A stretch of 15,331 nucleotides of DNA from positions 1 to 15,331 of the forward strand of contig JADGIB010000057.1 of assembly GCA_019683665.1 (NCBI GenBank), in the 5' to 3' direction. The position numbers and the translations under genes were made by a program. Origin of the DNA: Solirubrobacteraceae bacterium (GTDB lineage: Bacteria > Actinomycetota > Thermoleophilia > Solirubrobacterales > Solirubrobacteraceae). Below the pieces are notes generated by a model. It was given only the letters and a program-made list of their open reading frames with translations, was not told the origin of the DNA and did not search any database. Below, one piece after another: positions 6,332 to 13,271 of this stretch; within the stretch, counting starts at the first letter, position 1, and the number at the start of each line of letters is the position of its first letter.

Positions 6332-6757
6332 CTAGAAGTCCTCGGGGAGGATGAGGTCGTTCTCGAGCGCCTCGGCGAAGCGCTCGACCTGCTCCTCCAT
6401 GTTGGCGCGGATGAGCGCCTTGAGGTCGCGCACGAGCGTCTCGGTGCCGCGGTCGAGCTCCTCGTCGAAGGCCTCGACGACCTCCTGCTCGAAGACCCCG
6501 GTGCCGACCCACTCGCAGTTCGGGCAGCGCAGCGTCACCTGCCAGTGCGACGCGCCGGCCTCCTCCCAGTCGATCGGGTAGACGAGCTCGCTCGAGCACG
6601 TGCCGCACACGTGCAGCTCGGTCGGCGTCTCGGACGGGGCCGGGGACGGGAGCCCGTGGTCGCCCTGCTCGAAGTAGACGACCTCGATCGTCTTGCCGCT
6701 CGGGAGGACCACGCGGCGCACGAACTGGCGGTGGCGGTGATCGGGCTGGGCGCTCAT
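6332..6757 (-). CDS. Small zinc-ribbon protein of unknown function
   Basis: I do not recognise a named family. The 141-residue protein starts at the ATG at 6757, where AAGGGG lies 8 bases upstream; an in-frame GTG at 6805 would add 16 residues without a comparable site. The N-terminus (about 10-31) looks like a beta-rich segment (FVRRVVLPSGKTIEVVYFE). The centre has two CxxC pairs, C51/C54 (CGTC) and C78/C81 (CPNC), 23 residues apart, enough for one structural zinc site of zinc-ribbon type. The C-terminal half is acidic and helical and ends LENDLILPEDF. There is no membrane segment or signal, so it is probably cytoplasmic. It is divergent from tatA and convergent with hepT, so it is transcribed alone. 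A regulatory or protein-binding role is plausible but unsupported. Confidence 0.8.
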   Translation of the reverse strand: MSAQPDHRHRQFVRRVVLPSGKTIEVVYFEQGDHGLPSPAPSETPTELHVCGTCSSELVYPIDWEEAGASHWQVTLRCPNCEWVGTGVFEQEVVEAFDEELDRGTETLVRDLKALIRANMEEQVERFAEALENDLILPEDF

Positions 6758-6863
6758 CGGCACGTCCCCTTCATGCCCCGTACATCGGCGCGGGCGAAAC
6801 GGCACTTGAGCCCGATCGGGCGAACGTGTGGAAGATCACGCTCGGAGCGGTAACCTGAGGGAC
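6758..6863. promoter_or_regulatory. Divergent intergenic region between the zinc-ribbon gene and tatA
   Basis: This 106-base gap must hold the promoters of two divergent transcripts. It contains a perfect 12-base palindrome GCCCGATCGGGC (6810-6821), a candidate operator. Toward tatA, TAACCT (6851-6856) fits a -10 box, but I see no convincing -35 at the normal spacing. Transcription from it would begin almost at the tatA ATG (6864), giving a leaderless or nearly leaderless mRNA. GAGG (6857-6860) is only 3 bases from the ATG, unusually close for a ribosome binding site. No clear promoter is visible for the minus-strand gene. Confidence 0.35.
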
Positions 6864-7112
6864 ATGTTCAACCAGATCGGGCCGCTGGAGATCGCGATCG
6901 TCCTCGTGATCGTCCTGCTGATCTTCGGGCCCAAGCGCCTGCCCGGGCTCGGCAAGTCGCTCGGCACCGGCATGCGTGAGTTCAAGGATTCGATCACCGG
7001 CAAGGACACGGGCGACCGCGACGACGCGTCGGAGCGCGCGACGCTCGCCCGCGCGGAGGAGCCGGCCCCGTCCGGCGAGACGGCCGCGTCCGCGGCCGAG
7101 CACCGCAGCTAG
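6864..7112 (+). CDS. tatA: Twin-arginine translocase subunit TatA
   Basis: TatA monomers assemble around substrate-bound TatC to move folded proteins across the cytoplasmic membrane. The 82-residue protein has the standard layout: a short N-terminus (MFNQIGPLEI), one membrane helix (about 7-23), the conserved hinge FGPKRLPGLGKSLG, an amphipathic helix (TGMREFKDSI), and a disordered, charged C-terminal tail. The ATG at 6864 is chosen because the TatA N-terminus begins directly there; an upstream in-frame GTG at 6828 would add 12 hydrophilic residues not seen in the family. tatC follows 9 bases after the stop. The Rieske protein encoded at 2375-3040 has a Tat motif and is a likely client. I see no separate tatB in the window. 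Confidence 0.93.
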   Translation: MFNQIGPLEIAIVLVIVLLIFGPKRLPGLGKSLGTGMREFKDSITGKDTGDRDDASERATLARAEEPAPSGETAASAAEHRS

Positions 7113-7121
7113 CGGAGCGCC

Positions 7122-8126
7122 GTGGCCGCGACGGCTCTGCGCCGACCGGTCGGCCATGATGACCGGCTGAGCCTCGTCGAGCACCTCGACGAGCTCCGCG
7201 CGCGCCTGATCGTCTGCCTGGCGGCGCTCGTCGTCATGTTCGGCCTGTGCCTGTGGCAGAACGACCGGCTCCTGAGCGTCGTCAACCACCCCCTGGAGCA
7301 GGAGACCCAGAAGCAGGTCGACCGCGGCCAGGGCACGCTCGGCGGCATCGCCGCCACCCAGCGCTCGCTGCTCGAGCTGACCGAGGTCAACCGCGCGACC
7401 GCGCTCGAGCTGGCCAAGCCGAGCTCCGGCCTGCCCGCCGAGACGCGGGCCCGGTTCGCCGCCCAGGCCGAGCAGCTCGCGGCGGTGGCGGACGGCATCC
7501 CGACGAACATCGAGGGCAACAAGCCGGTGACGCTCGGGATCGGCGAGCCGTTCACGATGACCCTCGCGATCGCGGCGATGTTCGCGTTCGTCCTGGCGAT
7601 GCCGATCCTGCTCTACCAGGCGTACGCGTTCGTCATCCCCGCGTTCACGCCGCAGGAGCGGCGAACTGCGGTCCCGCTGATGCTGCTCGTGCCGCTGCTG
7701 TTCTGCGCCGGCGTCGTCTTCGGCTACGTCCTCGTCCTGCCCGCCGCCGTCCGCTTCCTGCAGAACTTCAACGCGGATGAGTTCAACGTCCTGCTGCAGG
7801 CGCGCGACTACTACAAGTTCGTGGCCCTGACGCTGCTGGCCTGCGGCGTCGTGTTCCAGATCCCGGTCGGGATCCTCGCCCTCACGCGCCTCGGCGTCGT
7901 CGAGGTCGCGACGCTGCGCCGCAACCGCCGCTACGCGATCGTCATCATCGCGGTGCTGGCGATGCTGCTGCCGGGCACGGACCCGATCACGATGCTGATC
8001 CTCATGGGTCCGCTCATCCTGCTGTTCGAGCTGAGTATCCTGCTCGCCTCGGTCTTCGCGCCGCGCCCTGCGCCCGCGGGCGGCGACGGGGCCGACGACG
8101 AGGAGCCTGACGACGATGCTGTTTGA
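7122..8126 (+). CDS. tatC: Twin-arginine translocase subunit TatC with an enlarged first extracytoplasmic loop
   Basis: TatC recognises the twin-arginine signal peptide and forms the core of the translocon. Conserved parts: LVEHLDELRARL at the N-terminus (18-29), first membrane helix about 29-46, LLYQAYAFVIPAFTPQERR (163-181) with the cytoplasmic-loop glutamate E179 that contacts the signal peptide in E. coli TatC, and the later helices up to about 311. The protein is 334 residues against about 250-260 for most TatC. The excess is mainly in the loop between helices 1 and 2 (about 47-146), where E. coli TatC has roughly 36 residues. The inserted part (about 60-125) looks helical, with a repeated Leu/Ala pattern, and is not low-complexity. 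A short acidic tail ends the protein. The GTG has GGAG 4 bases upstream. The 3' end overlaps the next gene by 11 bases. Confidence 0.93.
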   Translation: MAATALRRPVGHDDRLSLVEHLDELRARLIVCLAALVVMFGLCLWQNDRLLSVVNHPLEQETQKQVDRGQGTLGGIAATQRSLLELTEVNRATALELAKPSSGLPAETRARFAAQAEQLAAVADGIPTNIEGNKPVTLGIGEPFTMTLAIAAMFAFVLAMPILLYQAYAFVIPAFTPQERRTAVPLMLLVPLLFCAGVVFGYVLVLPAAVRFLQNFNADEFNVLLQARDYYKFVALTLLACGVVFQIPVGILALTRLGVVEVATLRRNRRYAIVIIAVLAMLLPGTDPITMLILMGPLILLFELSILLASVFAPRPAPAGGDGADDEEPDDDAV

Positions 8127-8829
8127 CCTCCGCGGCCGGGGTCGCCGCCGCACGATCCAGGTGATCTACCTGACGCTCGCCATCCTCATGGGGGGCGGTC
8201 TCATCCTGTTCGGCATCGGCGGCGCCACGTCCGGTGGCCTCGTCGACGCGATCACCGGCGGCGGCGGGGGCGGCACCACGTCGTTCGAGGACCGCGTCGA
8301 GGAGGCGCGCGAGAAGGTCGCCGCCAACCCGCAGGACGCCGACGCGCTCGCGAGCCTCATCCTCGCCCGCTGGGCGCTCGCCCAGCAGGAGGCCAGCGAG
8401 CAGGACGCCGAGACCGCCGAGGAGGCGTGGGCGGCGCCCGAGGTCCGCGAGCAGCTGAACCTGGCCGACCGCGCCTGGCAGCGCTACGTCGCTCTCGACC
8501 CGGCCGAGATCAACGCCGGCGCCGCCGGCGCGATGCTCCAGGTCTACAGCCTGCTCGAGGCGCCGGAGAAGGCGGTCCGCGCGGCCGAGGCGCTCACCGA
8601 GGCGCAGCCCAACAGCTACGGGCCGTACACGCAGCTCTTCCAGGTCGCGCTCCAGGCCGGCCAGGACCGCAAGGCGCAGCTCGCCTACGACCGGGCGCTC
8701 GAGCTCGCCGCCCAGGACTCCAAGCAGACCCGCGACACGGTGAAGTCGCAGATGGACGCGGTGCGCCAGGCGATCGAGAACCCGGGCGCGGCCGCGTCGG
8801 GCGACGACTCGTCGGCGACCGGCGAGTAG
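8116..8829 (+). CDS. Membrane-anchored TPR-like protein downstream of tatC
   Basis: The 237-residue protein has a basic N-terminus (LRGRGRRRT), one membrane helix (about 14-38), a Gly-rich linker (ITGGGGGGTTS) and a long soluble helical domain. By the positive-inside rule the helical domain should lie outside the cytoplasm. Segments such as DRAWQRYVALDP, AVRAAEALTEAQPNSYGPYTQLFQVALQAGQ and AYDRALELAAQD have the A/L/Y spacing and pre-proline turns of tetratricopeptide repeats, about three in all. The start ATG has GAGGAG (8100-8105) 10 bases upstream, inside tatC, and the genes overlap by 11 bases. The operon position suggests, but does not show, a link to Tat export or to folding of exported proteins. 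The TPR call is by pattern only. Confidence 0.8.
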   Translation: MLFDLRGRGRRRTIQVIYLTLAILMGGGLILFGIGGATSGGLVDAITGGGGGGTTSFEDRVEEAREKVAANPQDADALASLILARWALAQQEASEQDAETAEEAWAAPEVREQLNLADRAWQRYVALDPAEINAGAAGAMLQVYSLLEAPEKAVRAAEALTEAQPNSYGPYTQLFQVALQAGQDRKAQLAYDRALELAAQDSKQTRDTVKSQMDAVRQAIENPGAAASGDDSSATGE

Positions 8830-8836
8830 CCGCGCG

Positions 8837-8862
8837 CCCGCGCTGCGCATCGCGCGCGCGGG
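8837..8862 (+). terminator. Possible GC hairpin ending the tat operon
   Basis: CCCGCGC (8837-8843) pairs with GCGCGGG (8856-8862) across a 12-base loop, 7 bases after the TPR gene stop. No T-run follows, so it would be a weak or Rho-assisted terminator at best. It lies immediately before the tRNA promoter. Confidence 0.3.
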
Positions 8863-8866
8863 TGGC

Positions 8867-8872
8867 TAAAAT
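8867..8872 (+). promoter_or_regulatory. -10 box of the tRNA-Lys promoter
   Basis: TAAAAT sits 11 bases before the first tRNA base and is a close match to the TATAAT consensus in otherwise very GC-rich DNA. Transcription would start about 4-6 bases before the mature 5' end. The matching -35 region near 8844-8849 (TGCGCA) is poor. Confidence 0.55.
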
Positions 8873-8883
8873 GAGGCATCCCC

Positions 8884-8956
<73 letters not shown>

Positions 8957-8963
8957 CCTCTCT

Positions 8964-8988
8964 CGAGCCCCGCCCCCGGCGGGGCTCG
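8964..8988. terminator. Perfect 11-bp hairpin after tRNA-Lys
   Basis: CGAGCCCCGCC (8964-8974) and GGCGGGGCTCG (8978-8988) pair perfectly around a CCC loop. The hairpin lies 7 bases after the tRNA and 26 bases beyond the stop of the minus-strand membrane protein gene, so it could serve both converging transcripts. Neither side has a clear T-run, as is common in very GC-rich genomes. Confidence 0.65.
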
Positions 8989-9014
8989 CGCGTTCCGGCG
9001 CCCGCGCGGGGCCG

Positions 9015-9794
9015 TCAGCCGGCCCGGCCGCCGTCGCCGTCCTCGCCCGTCGCGCTGGCCGGGGAGGACCCCTGGCTCGGCTTGCCGCCGATGAGGTCGA
9101 GGAACGCCCGCCCGAGCCGGGCGCTGGGCCGGTCGGGCCGGAAGCGGTGCCGGGCCCGCTCGAGCTTGTCGGGCCCGTAGAGCTTCGCGTACGGCGAGCT
9201 CGGCTTGGCCAGCCGCAGCGTCCCCCACAGGCCGAGGGGGAGGATGAAGATCCCGAGCACGCCGAGGAGGATGCGGCCCTTCATGAACGTGATGCCCGAC
9301 AGCAGCAGCGTCACGAGGACGAACACGCCGGTCCCGACCCTCGAGCCGGTCTCGTCGAGCCCCCACGGCTGGACGCCGATGACGACCAGCGCGGCGAACA
9401 CGGCGGCCATGATCACCGCGTCGAGCGAGGCGCGGCCCTCCTCCGACCAGTAGACGTCCTGCAGGCGCACCCACAGCGCGAACTCGTCGAGCGTGAACCC
9501 GGCGCCGATCCCGAAGCCGATCGAGGTGATCTGCCACCACGGGCTGTGCATCGCGGTCGCGAACGCGGTGAACCCGCACAGCAGCAGCAGGACGATGCCC
9601 CACACGAGGTGGTGGAGGTGGACGCCGCCGGTCTCGACGCCGCCCGGCCACCAGGAGACGCTGCGGGTCAGCCGCGCGCTCGTGCGGATGAAGCCGAACG
9701 AGCACAGGAACGCCAGCAGGACGAGGAACGCCGCCTCGCGCCCTGGCTCGGGGTGGGTGCGCACGAGGTCGATCGGGAGGATCTCGGCGATCAC
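9015..9794 (-). CDS. Polytopic membrane protein with an HLHH motif, unknown function
   Basis: I cannot assign a function. The 259-residue protein has about six hydrophobic segments (roughly 21-37, 62-82, 90-107, 125-142, 155-171, 176-193) and a hydrophilic, basic C-terminal tail that ends in a Ser/Gly/Asp-rich stretch. Conserved-looking polar residues lie next to the membrane: GGVHLHHLVWG (57-66) with three histidines (H59, H61, H62), and GAGFTLDEFALW (97-108) with D103 and E104. These could form a metal or catalytic site, which is inference. The GTG start overlaps the stop of the PI-PLC-like gene upstream (GTGA, 9791-9794), so the two are co-translated and perhaps functionally linked in envelope or lipid processing. 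No signal peptide beyond the first helix is evident. Confidence 0.85.
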   Translation of the reverse strand: MIAEILPIDLVRTHPEPGREAAFLVLLAFLCSFGFIRTSARLTRSVSWWPGGVETGGVHLHHLVWGIVLLLLCGFTAFATAMHSPWWQITSIGFGIGAGFTLDEFALWVRLQDVYWSEEGRASLDAVIMAAVFAALVVIGVQPWGLDETGSRVGTGVFVLVTLLLSGITFMKGRILLGVLGIFILPLGLWGTLRLAKPSSPYAKLYGPDKLERARHRFRPDRPSARLGRAFLDLIGGKPSQGSSPASATGEDGDGGRAG

Positions 9795-11917
9795 CGCGAC
9801 CGCCGGACGCCGTTGAGCGTGTCCGCGACCCCGACGACGTCGCCGGTGCGGTAGAGGTCGACGGCGAGGATGTTCGGGAACATGCCGCGCTCACGCTCGC
9901 ACCGGCGGGCGCGGTCGAGCAGGAAGTCGTAGCTGTTGACGATGCGGGCGTTCGACGTGCGCGGGATCGGATACGTGTCGATCCAGTTGTTGAGGAGGAA
10001 GAGGCTGCCGCCGCGGTCGCCGCCCCGGTTCGGCGCGCACGTCATCTGCTTCGGGCTCGTGAAGTGGTACGGCGTCTCGCGCATGTAGCGGTAGCCGTCG
10101 AGGTACCACGGCACCTTCGGGTCGCCGCCGTTCTTCTCGGCCAGCATCAGCACGCGCTGGTCGGCCTCGATCATCTCCCGCAGCGTCGGCCACGGGCCCT
10201 CCGGGCTGGCCGGCGGCTGCTTCCACACGTAGGGGAGCAGGCCGCTCTCCTCGACGGCCTTCGCGATGTCCTTCGGCATCGGGCCGTCGTCCTCGACGAT
10301 GACGACGACGACCTCGTGCGGATGGGAGACGAGGAAGTCGCGGATCTCGCGCAGCCCGTCGACCATCGTGAAGGCGCCGAGCTCGCACATGACGTGGCAG
10401 AGCCACACCTGCTTGGGCCCGGGCTCCTCGTTGCCGGCCAGCAGCCGGTCGCGGATCCGCATCGCCGCCTCGGTCGCCTCGGGCCCGAGCTCCTTCTCGA
10501 CGGTCTCGCGCTGCTCCCCGTCGAGGTCGGTGAGGACGCGGTCGCCGACCTTCTGGCCGAAGTGGGCGTCGATGAGCAGGCCGCGGATGCCGTCGCGCAG
10601 CTGGCCGGTCATCGTCCGCTCCTGCTGGCCGAAGAGCCAGTCCGGGTACTCCGACGACGACATCGCGTTGTGGGTGGCGGGGAAGGCGACCTCGTTCAGC
10701 GGGCGGTCGCAGAGGGCGGCGTGGCCGTTGCAGGCGCGGACCTCGGTCCCGGCGCTGGCGGTCGTCGCGCCGGAGGAGAGCAGCCCGGCGACGAGCGCGA
10801 CGATGAGCACGGACGCCGCGGCGCCGACGATCCACGGCGCGTAGCGGCGGCGCCGCGTGTCGGGCGCCGCGCCGGCGGCCGCCGTCTCGCGCTCGCGCCC
10901 CTCGACGAGCATCCGCAGGATCTCCTCGACGCCCTGGTAGAGCACGAAGACGCCGGCGAGGATGAGCGCGATGTCGAGCATCCAGCGCCGCTCGAGGATG
11001 ATGAGGACGCCCGCGGCGATGAACGCGAACGCGCGCAGGACCCGCTTCCAGGGGGTGGCCGGCACGGTCGCGACGAGGTCCCAGGCGCGCAGGAGTGGGC
11101 GGCGGACGTCGACGGGGCGCAGGAGCGCGGCCGCGGCCGCGGCGGTGATCGTGCCGACGCCGACGAGCAGCAGCGCCCACGTGCGCAGGTCCTCGAGGAA
11201 CACGTCCCAGACGGCGCCGGCGGCCGCCTGGTCGGCGGGCAAGGAGAACTGGCCGATGACGACGCTGCGCAGGATCTGGTAGCCGATGACGACGAACGCG
11301 CCGGCGGCGGCGACGCCGATCCCGGCGTGGACGATCGCGCGGCGGCGCTGCGGCGCGACCCAGATCGCGGCGGCGATGAGGACGACGGCGAGGACGGCGC
11401 AGATCCAGGCGAGCGCCTCGAGGTCGTCGGCGACGTCGGACAGGCGCATCGCCTCGAGCGCGGTCTCGCCGGCGTTCAGCTTCGCGGCGAAGTCGCGCGG
11501 CATCGCCTCGGCGATCTTCGGGTCGAGCCGCTGCAGCGCGCCGGAGACGAGCACGCCGACGTCGAGGACGGTCAGCGTCGCGGTGTCGCGGTCGCGGGTG
11601 AAGACGGTCCGGTGCAGGTCGCGGACCGCCTTGCGGAACAGCTTCTGGAAGGCCGGGGTCGAGACGACCGCGCCCGTCGCCGACTCGATGACGGGCCGCA
11701 CGGCGGCGAGGTCCGGGTCGGCGCGGACGATCTGGTTCGTGATCTGGCGGCCGACGAGCTCGCGGACCGGCTGCTCGCGCAGCGCCGCGGTGGCGCGGTC
11801 GGCGAACTGGTCGGAGCTCAGGATCGCGGTCCGCGTGTAGCCCGACAGGAGCGCGACCACGATGCAGATCGCGGCCAGGACCACGGAGACGATCGACGCA
11901 ATCCGTCGCGCACGCAC
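9791..11917 (-). CDS. Polytopic membrane protein with extracellular PI-PLC-like phosphodiesterase domain
   Basis: The 708-residue protein has an N-terminal membrane helix (about 7-26), an extracytoplasmic segment (27-165), several further helices (about 168-188, 196-218, 247-266, 295-330, 363-382), and a large C-terminal domain (about 390-708) likely to lie outside. That domain has the pattern of PI-specific phospholipase C-like phosphodiesterases: FPATHNAMSS with H416, QLRDGIRGLLIDAH with R445 and D450, and LCHVMCELG with H508. Six cysteines in this domain (C396, C403, C507, C511, C627, C673) fit disulfides in an exported domain. The substrate is not predictable; a phosphodiester in membrane or wall glycolipids is plausible. 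The GTG start has no ribosome binding site and could be leaderless; TACGCT lies 8 bases before it on the coding strand. It follows purA by 37 bases and overlaps the next membrane gene. Confidence 0.82.
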   Translation of the reverse strand: MRARRIASIVSVVLAAICIVVALLSGYTRTAILSSDQFADRATAALREQPVRELVGRQITNQIVRADPDLAAVRPVIESATGAVVSTPAFQKLFRKAVRDLHRTVFTRDRDTATLTVLDVGVLVSGALQRLDPKIAEAMPRDFAAKLNAGETALEAMRLSDVADDLEALAWICAVLAVVLIAAAIWVAPQRRRAIVHAGIGVAAAGAFVVIGYQILRSVVIGQFSLPADQAAAGAVWDVFLEDLRTWALLLVGVGTITAAAAAALLRPVDVRRPLLRAWDLVATVPATPWKRVLRAFAFIAAGVLIILERRWMLDIALILAGVFVLYQGVEEILRMLVEGRERETAAAGAAPDTRRRRYAPWIVGAAASVLIVALVAGLLSSGATTASAGTEVRACNGHAALCDRPLNEVAFPATHNAMSSSEYPDWLFGQQERTMTGQLRDGIRGLLIDAHFGQKVGDRVLTDLDGEQRETVEKELGPEATEAAMRIRDRLLAGNEEPGPKQVWLCHVMCELGAFTMVDGLREIRDFLVSHPHEVVVVIVEDDGPMPKDIAKAVEESGLLPYVWKQPPASPEGPWPTLREMIEADQRVLMLAEKNGGDPKVPWYLDGYRYMRETPYHFTSPKQMTCAPNRGGDRGGSLFLLNNWIDTYPIPRTSNARIVNSYDFLLDRARRCERERGMFPNILAVDLYRTGDVVGVADTLNGVRRSR

Positions 11918-11954
11918 GGCCCGGCAGCGTACCGGGGTCGCAGGCGAGGAGTCG

Positions 11955-13268
11955 TCAGGCTGCGGCGGGGGCGGCGAGCGACTGCTCCCCGGCCCGCGTC
12001 CACACGATCTGCTCGCGGCCCGGGCCGACGCCGGCGAGGACGATCGGGACGCCGACGAACTCGGAGACGAAGCGCAGGTAGTCGCGCGCGGCCTGCGGCA
12101 GGTCGGACTCGGTCCGCGCCTCGCCGATGTCCTCGCTCCAGCCCGGCAGCTCCTCGTACTGCGGCCTGGCGTGGTGGAGGACCGACTGGTGGTACGGGAA
12201 CGCGTGGAACTCGGCCCCCTCCTCGCCGCGGTAGCTCGTGCAGACGTGGAGGCGGTCGAAGCCGGAGAGGACGTCGAGCTTCGTGATCGCCAGCGCGGTG
12301 AGCGTGTTGATGCGGGCGGCGTAGCGCAGCGCGACGAGATCGATCCAGCCGGTGCGCCGGGCGCGGCCGGTCGTCGTGCCGAACTCGCCGCCGCGCTGGC
12401 GGATCTGCTCGCCGAGCTCGTCGTCGAGCTCGGTCGGGAACGGGCCGGCGCCGACGCGGGTGACGTACGCCTTGGCCACGCCCCACACCTCGTCGATGTC
12501 CTTGGGCCCGACGCCGGCGCCGACGGTCGCCGCGCCCGACACCGGGTTCGAGCTCGTGACGAACGGATACGTCCCGTGGTCGATGTCGAGCAGCGTGCCC
12601 TGCGCGCCCTCGAAGATGACCGTGCGGCGGTTGTCGAGCAGGTCCCAGACGAGGCTCGTCGTGTCGGCGATGTACTGCTCGAGCCGATGGCCGTAGGTGA
12701 GGTACTCCTCGGTCATCGTGTGCAGGTCGAGGCTCGGGTCCTTCGCGAACGGGCGCAGCGACAGGCGCTTGGGCTCGAGCGCGGCCGTGATCTTCTTCTT
12801 GAGGATCTTCTCGTCGAGGAGGTCCTGCACGCGGATGCCGAGCCGGGCCGCCTTGTCGGCGTAGCAGGGGCCGATCCCGCGCCGCGTCGTCCCGATCTGG
12901 AGCTTGCCCAGCCGCGTCTCGCCGGCGTGGTCGAGCAGCAGGTGGTAGGGCATGATCAGGTGCGCGTTGGCGGAGATGCGCAGGCCGCTCGTGTCGACGC
13001 CGCGGGCGCGCAGGCCGTCGATCTCCTCGGTGAGGACCTTCGGGTCGATGACGACCCCGTTGCCGATCACGCAGGTCTTGCCCGGATAGAGGATCCCGCT
13101 GGGGATGAGGTGGAACTTGAAGGTCTCCCCGTCGCGGATGATCGTGTGCCCGGCGTTGTTGCCGCCCTGGAAGCGCACGACGGCGTCGGCGCGCTCGGCC
13201 AGGAGGTCGACGACCTTCCCCTTCCCCTCGTCGCCCCACTGGACGCCGACGATCACGATGCCAGCCAC
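11955..13268 (-). CDS. purA: Adenylosuccinate synthetase
   Basis: This enzyme joins IMP and aspartate using GTP to form adenylosuccinate, the first committed step from IMP to AMP, in the cytoplasm. The 437-residue protein has the N-terminal nucleotide loop VGVQWGDEGKGK, with catalytic D13 and H41 at the same numbers as in the E. coli enzyme. It also has GNNAGHT (36-42), QIGTTRRGIGPCYADK, FEGAQGTLLDIDHGTYPFVTSSN, and the TTGRARRTGWID loop associated with aspartate binding. The length is normal. The start is the GTG at 13268, which gives the standard N-terminus. There is no Shine-Dalgarno, and the stop of the upstream helicase loader gene is only 3 bases away, so translation probably depends on re-initiation. 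A TACACT at 13276-13281 (minus strand) could alternatively be a -10 box for a leaderless transcript. Confidence 0.97.
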   Translation of the reverse strand: MAGIVIVGVQWGDEGKGKVVDLLAERADAVVRFQGGNNAGHTIIRDGETFKFHLIPSGILYPGKTCVIGNGVVIDPKVLTEEIDGLRARGVDTSGLRISANAHLIMPYHLLLDHAGETRLGKLQIGTTRRGIGPCYADKAARLGIRVQDLLDEKILKKKITAALEPKRLSLRPFAKDPSLDLHTMTEEYLTYGHRLEQYIADTTSLVWDLLDNRRTVIFEGAQGTLLDIDHGTYPFVTSSNPVSGAATVGAGVGPKDIDEVWGVAKAYVTRVGAGPFPTELDDELGEQIRQRGGEFGTTTGRARRTGWIDLVALRYAARINTLTALAITKLDVLSGFDRLHVCTSYRGEEGAEFHAFPYHQSVLHHARPQYEELPGWSEDIGEARTESDLPQAARDYLRFVSEFVGVPIVLAGVGPGREQIVWTRAGEQSLAAPAAA

Positions 13269-13271
13269 GGG

